Below, in pieces: positions 1-11,500 of a DNA stretch of 64,000 nucleotides; within the stretch, counting starts at the first letter, position 1, and every line of letters begins with the position of its first letter. The notes beneath the pieces are model-generated. The model did no database searches. It was not told the DNA's origin and was given only the letters and a program-made list of their open reading frames with translations. The translations under genes were made by a program, and so were the position numbers. Origin of the DNA: Cucumis sativus (taxonomy: Eukaryota; Streptophyta; Magnoliopsida; Cucurbitales; Cucurbitaceae); contig NC_026661.2 of the NCBI RefSeq assembly GCF_000004075.3, positions 22,224,307 to 22,288,306 of the forward strand, written 5' to 3'.

Positions 1-1294
1 AATATTAACCATTGTTCATCATAGAAATCTAGTTTCTCTCATTGGTTACTGTGATGAGGCTGAGAATAAGGCGCTCATCTATGAATTCATGTCTAACGGA
101 AATCTACGCAAGCATCTGTCTGGTAATAGTCATACAAAGGATTTTGCTCTAAAATATATGTATGTATGTATCCTGATGGTTGGTTGACTATACAAGATGA
201 TTTTCCCCTTTTCCTGATACAGATCCAAACACAAAGGCCTTGAGTTGGATGGAAAGGCTCCAAATTGCAGTTGATGCAGCACAAGGTTATTTTAATCAAC
301 ACAGGAGCTTATTAATCCATATTTTTTTTCTTTACCCTTCTAATTTGTGAAATCTAGTAAACAAATTGCAGGGTTAGAATATTTACACAATGGTTGCAAG
401 CCACCAATAATTCACAGAGATATGAAAACTTCAAATATCTTGTTGAATGAGAGAATGCAAGCAAAAATATCAGATTTTGGACTGTCCAGGGTATTTGCAA
501 ATGAAAGTGATACTCATTTGTCCACATGTCCTGCTGGCACTTTCGGATACGTAGACCCTTTGTAAGTATCAACAATCACGACATTACAAGCATCATGTTC
601 ATTCAGTATAATGCATAATTAAATAGACACTACTACTATGACCTTACTTTAATAGGATATGTTCTGTAAGGTATACACAAATATGGCCTTGAGTTCAAAA
701 TCTACGCAACTGTGAAATTGTGATGACTATATTTACACTTTAACCTACTTTTTCATACTATTCAAGCAAATTTCAATGTTGAAACGGTCAGGTTCTCTAT
801 TTCCTGTTTGAGAATACGAAAAACTCCTCGTTACACAAACTAAAGAATTTAAGAACATATAAATGTATTGCAGGATTCATTTATCTGGGAACTTCACCAA
901 GAAAAGTGACGTTTACAGCTTTGGGGTTGTGTTGTTTGAGTTGGTGACTGGGCAACCTGCCATAATCAAGGGTGAGTACAACAAACACATCGTGGACTGG
1001 GCTAAGCCTTTCATTGAAGAAGGTAATATCCAAAACATTGTTGATCCAAGGTTAGAAGATAGCGCAGAAAGTTGTTCTGTTGGAAAATTTGTGGAGTTGG
1101 CTCTGTCTTGTACATTGCCTACTACACCTGAAAGGCCCGACATGAGTGATGTTGTGTCACAACTCATTGAATGTTTGAAGATGGTTCAAGACAAAATGCC
1201 ACAAGTGCCACAAATGTCACAAATCAAATCACACAGAACTGAGGAGTTCTCTTACAATTCAATTGGTTCTGAATCACTGTTCAGTCCTAGATAA
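1..1294 (+). CDS. LRR receptor-like kinase, tandem copy 1 (3' part only)
   Basis: This is the C-terminal kinase half of a membrane receptor-like Ser/Thr kinase; the 5' part lies outside the window. Exons are 1-122, 223-285, 372-561 and 874-1294, with the stop at 1292-1294. They correspond one to one with the last four exons of the two complete copies downstream. Visible kinase features are the [14 protein letters not shown] block, the catalytic loop HRDMKTSN (about 417-440), DFG (about 474-482) and KKSDVYSFG (about 900-925). The usual DPEY/DPEF after the activation loop reads DPLIH, so the APE-type Glu is Leu here. The tail carries a short Pro/Gln/Met-rich repeat (QVPQMSQ) and ends [12 protein letters not shown]. 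The family senses cell-wall, microbial or symbiotic cues at the plasma membrane; the ligand cannot be inferred. Family assignment is secure. Whether the missing upstream part is intact is unknown. Confidence 0.9.
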
Positions 1295-2156
1295 AAGTAA
1301 TTAAACAATTCATTCTTTTTCAGTTGAGTTGAACTGTGAGGATTATCCAAACTTCCAAATCTGTATAATAGGTCCTCAACTTTCAATCTTTTTTCAATGA
1401 AGTTGAAATTTGAGAACAAATGGTCCATTGGATCTAATTTGTAACTAAAAAATTTGTCTGTATAATTAGTGAATTTTCAAAGATAATCAAGGTTCACCAA
1501 CTAAATATGTAATGTTAGATGATGATATTTCTAAGAGTTTGAACTTACATCAAATTCAGTTAAAAGGACGAGGATTCAAATCATGGACTTTTCGATCATC
1601 AACGTATATTAATACTAGTCGATGATAAACAAACATTTGAATTTCTAGTCAAATAAAAATGGAGGGTAGCTGTTTTTCTTTTTCTTTTGCTTCTAATTTC
1701 TCTATCAACCAGAAAGGATTAGTATTAGTTGATATATTTCCTAAATCTCCAACATGGAGAAGAATTGTTATTCTCGATGATATATAGTTTATATGTTCAA
1801 AACATTGATGATATATTGAAAATTGAAATCTGATATATAAATCAACCTAGATTGATCCATAAATTTGCAAATGATTTTAATTAAGTTGAAGTAAGACTTA
1901 GGCCATACATTGATAACTGTCATAAAATCATGAAGTACTTGAAAACTCTATTAATCCAATCAAACTTGTTGATGTAAAGTCAAATGTACCCCATCCCATG
2001 TGCCCAAAGTACTTAATTTAAAGGGAATTCCTCTTGTGTTGACTTTACATCATCATTACAAGCTTTCCATTTATGTCTCAGCCTGCAAAAATGAGTGTTT
2101 TCTGATGAATTCTCACCAATCAATGCACCCAAAGATACATACCCAACATAAAGAGG
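1295..2156. other. Intergenic spacer between kinase copies 1 and 2
   Basis: This AT-rich spacer holds the 3' flank of copy 1 and the promoter/leader of copy 2. I see no further gene. The last 160 bases contain a block, CCCATGTGCCCAA at 1995-2007, that is also present upstream of copy 3. Confidence 0.6.
1995..2007 (+). promoter_or_regulatory. Paralogue-conserved upstream block (CCCATGTGCCCAA)
   Basis: The same 13 bases occur at 7945-7957 upstream of kinase copy 3, with similar flanks (GTCAA before it, TAATTT and AAAG after it). Here the block lies about 150 bases before the start codon. It may be a promoter element or simply leftover duplication homology. Confidence 0.35.
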
Positions 2157-5100
2157 ATGATGATGATGGGAGTATCAACCCATTTCTTCTCTGTTTTGTT
2201 CCCAAGTGCTTTGGCATTGACATTGACTCTTCTACTTCCTCTTCAAGCTTCGGATCAATCAGGCAAACAAAATTCTCTAACTTACTTTCAATATTTATAT
2301 ATATAAAGAGAAACAGAGAAGGTTAAACTATATGTGTTAAGAGTAATGATTTATTTTATTCTAATCCATCCTCTTAAACTTTTGGGCTTGGGTTGATCGG
2401 TGATTTAAGGTCGTATCAAAGTAGGAAGTCGAGGGGAAGTGTTAAAAGTATTGATACATAGGAATATATGGTAACTTCACGCTTTTGAGTTGATGAGTAA
2501 TTTGATGATATGTTTTTTTGTTTCTTAGGTTTCGTTAGCTTAGATTGTGGATCACCAGAAGGTACAATGTATACTGAAATTTCAAACAATATTACCTATG
2601 TTTCTGATGCACCCTTTGTAAAAAGTGGAGTAAGTGAAAGCCTAGGTTCGAGAATGGGAGCTGATACTGTTCCATTTCCAAGGCAAATGAGGAGTCTTAG
2701 AAGCTTCCCTCAAGGAATCAGAAACTGCTACAATGTAAGCATTGTAAATGGTACTAAATATTTGATTCGAGCGAGTTTCTTGTACGAGAATTACGACGGC
2801 CTGAATATTCTGCCAGCATTTGATATCTATATTGGGAATAGCTTATGGGAAAGAGTAAACTTCACTGACATTCACATTGAACCCTCCTTTGAGCTCATAC
2901 ATATTACCTCCTCAAATGAAGTCCATATGTGTTTGATCAATATAGGGAATGGAGTGCCAATTATTTCATCCTTAGAATTTAGACCTTTACTCAACATCAC
3001 TTATCAAACAGCTTCGAGATCGTTATCGCTTCAGTCTCGATTTGACTTCGGCTCATCAGATGACAAAGAATACAGGTATTCAAGCACTATTTTTGCAGAA
3101 ACAAAATTTTGGAGATACTGACTTACATTGCTTTGTTTCTGTATCTGCTCTTTCTTACAGATACCCTATCGATGTTTACGATCGTATTTGGTCGACGATT
3201 AACTACTACGGGCAAGAACCAGTTAAAGCCAGTGCCACAACAGGTGCTGTTGAGGAGAACAATTACAAAGTGCCATCAATTGTGATGAAAACTGCTTCCG
3301 CTATAAAGGATATTAGGTTGAATACAAAAAACTCATCTCAATATTATGTGTTTATGCACTTTTCTGAGGTTGTTGAGCTTCAACCCAATCAGAGTAGAGT
3401 GTTCAATATCACTCACAATGAGAATTTTTTTTATGGACCTCTAATTCCAAGTTACTTGTCCACACAAACTGTTTCCAATAAAGATCCATTTGATGCCTCA
3501 AATTTACATTTATTTTCTTTCATTTCAACTAACAACGCAACGCTTCCTCCCATCATCAATGCGTTCGAGATATATTATGCGAAAGACATAATAGAGTTGG
3601 AAACAAATCGAGGAGATGGTATGCTTCTTTAAATCCACTCTTTGAGTTTATTGAAAGTTAATGAATACTAATGTGATTTTTCTTTGGATCATTAGTGAAT
3701 GCAATTACCAAAATCAAGTCAACTTATGGGATAAAGAGGGATTGGCAAGGAGATCCATGTGTGCCAATGGAATACCCTTGGAGTGGATTGAATTGTAGTA
3801 ATGCAACTGCTCCAAGGATCATTTACTTGTAAGTGCAAGTATTTTATGAAACAAATATTTTAAAGGGTGGGACTACATTAATTCATGAGAATAAATGCAA
3901 AATCTTGTATACAGGAATCTGTCAGCAAGTGGATTGACAGGTGAAATATCTTCTTACATATCAAATCTGACAATGTTGCAAACTCTGTAAGTGTCTCTCT
4001 GTTATGATTCTTAATATGGATTTACATTAGAGATATTATTAGGGTATTAGCAAAGCATAAGTGTCATTAGTAAAACAGTTTGTCAAAGTGCTTTGGGTTT
4101 GGGTAGTTTTAAGAAGAAATCAGGCCTCTGTAAGTGGTTTAAGTTTTGCAGTTTTACATTCTAATTTCAATGCTCTTTTCTATCCACTTCTGTTTAAATG
4201 TTTGGTCCTATCATATCCATATAGATGATTTCTTCAAACTTCCAATAACTTTGTTCTCTATCAGGGACTTGTCCCACAATGAGTTGACTGGAGAGCTGCC
4301 AGATTTCTTAACAAATTTTCCAAATTTAAGAGTTCTGTAAGTTTTTTGGTTTTAATGCTGACATCTAGAACATGAAACTCAAGATGAAAATCGAAGGCCA
4401 TCAACCTCCTAGTCTCTATTTTTCTTGCAGCATTTTAACCAGAAACAAGCTCACAGGCTCAGTTCCTGAAGTTCTCTTGCAAAGGGCTGAAGCTAAATCA
4501 CTCACTTTAAGGTTATTTCCCCTACTCTTCATTCTAAGGGCTGGTTTGGAATGAATTTTCAAGGACTTAATTAAAAAGTATTTTCACAAAAATATACTTT
4601 TAAATATTTAGAAAGTCAATCCAAACGGACACTAAGTTACTTCTCATATTTCTTGTTTTGTTTTCTTTACTATAACGTTGTCTATGTAAAGGCTTGTTTG
4701 AAACAACTAACCAAGTGCTCAAAAATATGTTTGTAATTGCAAGAAAAGTACTTTTAAGTACAAAAGTAATCATTCCAAATCGGCCTACATGTTCTTATAT
4801 TAAATGACTAACACTAACAGAAAAGACAAATGAAAGTTCTTTTGGTTAAACCTGATATGTCTTTTGCTTGTGTAAGTGTTGGTGAAAATCCAGATCTTTG
4901 TACATCACTTAAATGCGATAACAAGAAGAAAAAGTACTTGGTTCTTATAATTCTCGCAACTATTATACCTGTGATTTTATCTATCCTAGTGGTAACTCTT
5001 GTCCTCTACAAAAGAAGAAAACAAAGAGGTAAATCTCTCATTTCATTTGCTTCTGTTTCTGTACTTTGTTAATTCCAGCACATTTCAAGTAAAAAACAAT

Positions 5101-7043
5101 GTAACCGAGGTAAAAAAAGGATCAAAATTTCCTGAATCATGAGTGGTTTTTAAAGGTTGAGAATTAACCAAAATGTGTTGATTTTCCATGTTGCAGAACA
5201 TCTCAAAAGATCAATCCAAGAAAGATTGCTTAAATCAAAGAACCAACAGGTTCACTACTCTGAGATATTGGTTATAACAGATAACTTGAAAACTTCTATA
5301 GGAGAAGGAGGATTTGGAAAAGTATATTTGGGTGTACTGAGTGACAAAATTCAAGTTGCTGTCAAGTTGCTGTCTGCATCATCACGGCAAGGCACTAAAG
5401 AATTCAAAGCAGAGGTTTCAGTTCTTACTATGTTGTTTGGTAACGATTTCATTTTTAGTCTTAAGTTTTTGAAATTTGCTTGTTTACTCCTTATTTTTCA
5501 ACTATGGTTTTCACTAAAAGCACTTGAATTTCTAGTCAAATTCTAGAAACAATTTTTTTTTCTGTAGTATTCAAAACTTTACTTGATTTCTTAAAATATT
5601 GGTACAAAGTGGATCGCAAAATAAGATACTTATAGGTTGAAGTAGTATTTGTAAGGTTAATTAGTGGTTATGAAATGGGACTCAAGTAACTAAAATCTGA
5701 TATATTGTGTTCTCAAATGGCAGGCTGAAATATTGACCATTGTTCATCACAGAAATTTGGTTTCGCTCATTGGTTACTGTGATGAGGCTGAGAATAAGGC
5801 TCTCATTTATGAATTTATGGCTAATGGAAATCTACGCAAACATCTCTCTGGTAATTATAATACTATTTTAATAATTGATTTTGGAGGATTTATAAAATCA
5901 GGAGTTCATATACTCATGCAGTTTATGGTTCCAATTCACTGGCGTTTCAAAAGTCTTTATTTGTCAACAGCTTTGATTTCAAGAGGATCCATATCAACCC
6001 AATTCTTAGGGTTGAAATCAAATATTGATTTCAGGCTTTCGTGTTTGTGACTACAGAAGATGATTTTCTTTACAACTTTTATGCAGATTCAAGTACGACA
6101 GTTCTGAATTGGAAGCAAAGACTCCAAATTGCACTTGATGCAGCACAAGGTATATATTATACATAAAACAAAACGTATTAGTTCATACTTTTTTTTTTCT
6201 ACTTACCCTTTTAGTTTGTGACATTATCATAAACAAACTGCAGGGTTGGAATATTTGCACAATTGTTGCAAGCCACCTATACTTCACAGAGATATGAAGA
6301 CTTCAAATATCTTATTGAATGAAAAAATGCAGGCTAAAATATCAGATTTTGGACTCTCCAGGATATTTGCAAATGAAAACGATACTCATTTGGCCACTCG
6401 CCCTGCTGGCACCTTTGGATATGTTGATCCCACGTGAGTATCAACTATTAAATTGACTAGTTTAAACAGTATTTTGATTCTTTTGCTTTGGTTCACTTTG
6501 GTCTCATGTTCATTCTTGGTTCCTCTACTTTCAGCCTTCGTTCATTTTGGTCTCCATACTTTCAAAATATCTATTTTGTTCCTTAAACTATTTACTAAAA
6601 AGAAGAAAACTGAGACAATAGTAAGGTGTTGCAGGATTCATTTATGTGGAAACTTCAGCAAGAAAAGCGATGTTTACAGTTTTGGGATTGTGTTATTTGA
6701 GCTGATAACTGGAAAACCAGTCATAATAAAGAGTAATACAGAAAGTGAGATACACATAGTGGATTGGGCAAAGCCTTCGATTTTAGAAGGAAACAGCCAA
6801 AGCATTGTGGATCAAAGATTACAAGGGTGCATTGAAATCTGTTCAGCAACAAAATTTATGGAGCTAGCTTTGTGTTGCACACTCTCAACTTCAGCACAAA
6901 GGCCTCAGATTAGTGATGTAGTGAAACAACTGATTGAATGTCAAGAAATGGCTCAGAATAGAACTACCTCACATAGGCCACCTATTAATCCCAACTTTTC
7001 TTACACTTCAATTGGATCTGATTCTATTTTAAGTCCTAGATAA
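2157..7043 (+). CDS. Malectin-like/LRR receptor-like kinase, tandem copy 2 (complete)
   Basis: This is a plasma-membrane receptor kinase of LRR-I (SIF/At2g19210-like) type. Exons: 2157-2262, 2529-3075, 3161-3618, 3696-3828, 3915-3986, 4265-4336, 4431-4511, 4877-5028, 5197-5414, 5724-5850, 6087-6149, 6244-6433, 6635-7043. They total 2628 nt, 875 aa. Order: signal peptide (about 1-32, starting with four Met codons), malectin-like ectodomain (about 36-370), GDPC hinge (389-392), three LRR units on separate exons, transmembrane helix (about 510-534) followed by KRRKQR, then kinase. The kinase has GEGGFGKV at 576-583, Lys597 in VAVK, Asp693 in HRD and Asp711 in DFG. Thr740 stands where DPE normally has Glu. 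The first intron uses a GC donor. Intron 12 carries a dispersed TTGGTCTC/ACTTTCAAAA-type repeat. The exon structure matches copy 3 exactly. Confidence 0.93.
2263..2528 (+). other. GC-AG intron (first intron of kinase copy 2)
   Basis: Exon 1 ends ...GATCAATCAG and is followed by GCAAAC rather than GT; the acceptor is TTCTTAG at 2522-2528. Copy 3 has GATCAGTCAG followed by GTAACA at the same place (8687). Joining TCAG to GTTTCGTTAGC keeps the frame (S-G-F-V-S-L-D-C-G), as in copy 3. Confidence 0.75.
4538..4786. mobile_element. Pair of short MITE-like units in intron 7 of kinase copy 2
   Basis: The segment opens with GGGCTGGTTTGGAATGA (4538). Its end (4769-4785), read on the minus strand, is GGCCGATTTGGAATGA, a near-perfect terminal inverted repeat. 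Internal edges suggest two units: 4538 to about 4632, ending in TCAATCCAAACGGACAC, and about 4690-4786, starting GGCTTGTTTGAAACA. There is no coding capacity. Copy 3 lacks this insertion and has a much shorter intron here. hAT/PIF-like MITEs are the likely class; I cannot fix the target-site duplication. Confidence 0.5.
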
Positions 7044-8598
7044 AAACTCATCAACAAATTTATATCATCCTTTCCTCCTTTATGGGTTATGATCTAATCT
7101 CAATCTTGCTTGCTGTTTTCCACCTTCTTTTGATTGCTGCCTTCCAAGTTTCAATCATTCCTTCTTCGACAATTGAAATCAAAAGCAAAAAGCCATGCAA
7201 GTAAATTTTGCTATTTACTAAAACAATTTAGTATTTTTTATTTGAGGGTCTCACATTATTCTTAAACATTTCTTCTGTGGCAAGCAACAAATAGAGCCAG
7301 CAATTGAAAATCACAAACACATTTTTGTATAGTAAATTGTCTTTTAAACTCGGTTATGAAACTTAAGTCGAAACCTAAACTTGGTGAACCAAAATTTTAA
7401 CTTTCACATATTGATTGATAATCAAATGAACTTTCTCTACTCTTATAAACAAATTTAATTAAATGTTCAAACTTTCATATGAATCAATTTATACTTTTTA
7501 TGTCGAAGTTGAGCATGTGTTCATTTTAATATATATATAAAAAAAAAAAACCAAAAGTTCAAACCTCTCATCACTCTATTTTAGAGTTCCATTTTAAAAT
7601 AGTTCATATAACATTTTTACATGGACTTCTTTGAATGCAAAACTTATCTCAGGAATGATAGAGTTTTCATTAATATGATTAATTTTTCAATCTAAATATC
7701 CTAATGGTTTTAGGTTGATTTTGTATGGAATCAAAGTGAAATAGTTGGCAACCTATGTCAAAATGGTTCAAGTTTCCATTCCCAAATTATTGTGTTTTAA
7801 AAGGAGAAGAGAAAAAAAGTGTGGAATAGTTATAAATCTAAGTTTAGATTTTAAGTTTGATTCAATCATTAGTTTATTTCAAAACTTTAGGGAATAAAAT
7901 GATTTTTAATTTGTACAAATTTATAATAGAGAGTCAACGGCTTCCCCATGTGCCCAACTTAGTGTAATTTCAAAGAACATGGCAAGCTAAGCTCAGAAGA
8001 AGATTTCTTCAAACATTGATGGCAATGGCGTAACCTTCTTCTGCAATCATATTTGCCTCAAATGTCATTCATCCAACACACTCCCACAAATTTGTTCATA
8101 GATTATTCTGCATTTGGTTTGTCTTTTTCCTTCACTGTCGTAGTAAATAAGTTCAAAATTTCTAGTAATGGAGCATTTGTCCACTTCAGTCGTTCAATTT
8201 AGCTACTACTCTGCTACATGTTCGTCAATATTTAGATTGATTGAATTCAATTTGTAATTCAAGGAAATGTAATTTTTTTAGTTTAGAGCAGTAGTAAAAA
8301 AGAAAAAGGATCAAGGGTATGAAAAGAGAGATGGGAGGGATTGAGTTGAATCTATGTGCCACATATTTAAAATTTAATATTATACGTGTTTCTGTTGTCT
8401 CTAAGATTAGTCGAAGCGTGTGCAAGCTAGCTATGTAATGCAATGTTGCAAAAGGAATAGGGAATGGCTCTTGAGCTGAGTTTCTATTATGATCACAGGG
8501 CTGTCATATATGCATCAAGGATCAGGCATATGGCTGCTTTCTCAATTCTCATCAATCAATGCAGCTAGAGGATGGACTTAAGAGGAAGAGGATGATTA
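7044..8598. other. Intergenic spacer between kinase copies 2 and 3
   Basis: AT-rich, no gene recognised. It contains the conserved upstream block at 7945-7957. The stretch 8490-8598 resembles the leader of copy 2 (shared CAATTCTCA/CAATCAATGCA). About 490 extra bases separate the two homologous parts compared with copy 2. Confidence 0.6.
7945..7957 (+). promoter_or_regulatory. Paralogue-conserved upstream block, copy 3
   Basis: CCCATGTGCCCAA, identical to 1995-2007, preceded by GTCAA. It lies about 640 bases before the start codon of copy 3, so it is displaced compared with copy 2. Confidence 0.3.
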
Positions 8599-11500
8599 AT
8601 GGGAACATCAGGGCATTTCCTCTTTGGTTTCTTGCTAAGTGCCTTGGCACTGCCTCTTCTACTTGTTCAAGCTCAGGATCAGTCAGGTAACATTAATCTA
8701 TTCAATTTCTGTCAGACATTTGTGTATAGAAACTTGGAGTTTCAGTTGGTTATTATGTGTTTGTTTCTCAGGCTTTATTAGTTTAGACTGTGGATTACCA
8801 GAGGGCACGAGCTACACCGAAACAACGACTAAACTTAACTATGTTTCTGATGCATCCTTCATAAACAGTGGGGTAAGTCAAGATGTAGCTTCAGCGTATG
8901 GAGATGGAGAAACCTACCCTAGGCAATTGAGGAAGCTGAGAAGCTTCCCTCAAGGAATCAGAAACTGTTATAGTGTAACCACTCTAAAGGGTTCCGAGTA
9001 CTTGATTCGAGCAAGTTTCTTGTATGGGAATTATGATGGCTTGGATTCGTTACCAACCTTTGATCTCTATATGGGGGATAGCTTGTGGCAGACCTTAAAT
9101 TTCACGGACAATGGCATGGATACTTACATAGATCTCATACACGTCACCTCCTCAAACAAAGTTAACATCTGTTTGATCAATACAGGAAATGGAGTGCCAT
9201 TTATTTCAGCATTAGAATTTAGACCTTCACTCAATATCACTTATCTAACTATCACATCATCCTTGTCGCTTTACACCCGAATGAACATTGGTTCAACAGA
9301 AGATCGAAAGTACAGGTACGTTTTAGCTTTTGTTTTGCAAAAATATTTACTGGTAATGAAGAGAAGATATGTTTTAACTAATGAAAGATGCTAACATAAT
9401 ATTTTGTTTATGTTATTACTCTTTCTTAAGATTCCCTTTTGATGTTTATGATCGTATCTGGTCACCATTTAACTTCAACGAGTGGACACAAATAAGCACC
9501 AACTATAGTTTCGAGCCCGTAGGGGAGAGTGGTCTCCAACTGCCATCAATTGTCATGCAAACTGCTTCCACTTCAAAAGACACAAGCAAGCCTCTGGAAA
9601 TTGGGTGGGATCCGATAGATTCATCTCAATATTATGTATTGATGCACCTTGCTGAAGTTTTATATCCTGAAGTCAACCAAAGTAGAGAGTTCATTATCAC
9701 TAACAATGACAATTTTGTTTTTGGACCTATAATTCCCAATTATTTGTCCTCGGTATCTATTCTCCCCAATGAAGCACTCGAAGGAGCAAGTAGACATGTA
9801 ATTTCCTTCATTTCAACTGAGAAAGCGACGCTTCCTCCAATCATCAATGCTTTTGAGTTATATATAGTGAAAAATATATCAAAGTTAGAAGCAGACCAAG
9901 GAGATGGTATCTCTCTTTAGATGCACTTTGTGAGTTTACTTTATTGAAATTTAACAAATACTAATTTGATTTCTTTTTTGGATAACTAGTGGATGCACTT
10001 ACCAATATCAAGTCAACTTATGGAATAAAGAAAGATTGGCAGGGAGATCCATGTGTGCCAATGAGATTTCCCTGGAGTGGATTACATTGTAGCAATGGAA
10101 CTATTCCAAGAATTTTATCCTTGTAAGTTCAAACTCTCTGTCATAATCGTTTTGTATTTGAAGGATGAATCACGTAAATCGTCAGTTAATGTTCATTTTA
10201 TGAACAGGAACCTATCTACAAGTGGACTAACCGGTGAAATATCTCCTTACATATCAAATCTAACAATGTTGCAAATTTTGTAAGTCTCTCTGCTAGAAAT
10301 CTTAGTACGAAAATATCATGAATTTTATCAGGATATTAAGAAAACATAATTTTCATTAGATAAAGAGCTTGTTCGAGACAGTTTTATTTGTTATCTCTTG
10401 GATTGCAAGGTTTGAACCATATCATATATAATATCCTGTTTTATATTAGGGATTTGTCTGATAATGAGTTGACTGGAGAGCTGCCGGAATTCTTAGTAAA
10501 TTTGCCAAATTTAAGAATCCTGTAAGTTTCTTTCTTAGTCATCATTCTGACATCCAAAACATGAAATTCTAGTTGAAAATTGAATAATAACTATCTTCTT
10601 ATTGTGTTTGCAGTTATTTAACCAGAAACAGGTTCACAGGCTTAATTCCCAAGGCTCTCTTGCAAAGGGCTGAAGCTGGATTACTTGCATTGAGGTAAGC
10701 TATCAAATTAATCAAGTTATATCTCATCTCCTCTATTTTCTTTACTGCCATATCTTCACCTTCTAATTCTATTTTCTTTTTCCATAATAAATAACTAACA
10801 CTAACAGAGAAACAAGTCCAACAACAAATGAGAAATCATTTGCTTAAACCTGACAGTTTCTTCTGCTTGTGCAAGTGTGGGTGAAAATCCAGATCTTTGT
10901 AAATCAGTTGAATGTGTTAACAAGAGGAAGAATAAAAAGAGGAAGAAGTACTTGGTTGCTATAATTCTCTCCACTGTTGTAGCTGTGCTCCTACCTATCC
11001 TTATGGTTACTCTGGTAATCTACAAAAGGAGAAAACAAAGAGGTAATTCTCTCTTTTCTTCTGCTTATGTTTCAGTTTGTTTACACTGCTAATTCCAGCA
11101 CATTTCGAGTAGAACAATGAATGTCACTGAGGTAAATAAAGAAAATGGAAAAGAATTTTAAAAGTGTTTAATGAACAAAAACACGTTGATGTACCTCGGT
11201 GCAGAGAATCTCAAAAGATCAATTCAAGAAAGGTTACTTAAGTCGAAGAACCAACTGGTTCAATTCTCCGAGATATTGGTTATCACAGATAACTTGAAGA
11301 CAAGTATTGGGGAAGGAGGTTTTGGAAAAGTATACTTGGGTGTGCTTAGCGACAAAACCCGAGTTGCTGTCAAGTTGATGTCTTCAATGTCACAGCAAGG
11401 CTACAATGAATTCAGAGCTGAGGTTTAGTTTTTGTTAGGTTCATATTTGTTTGTGTTTGGTTAAACTTAAACTAGTATTTAATCAACTATATTTGCTAAT

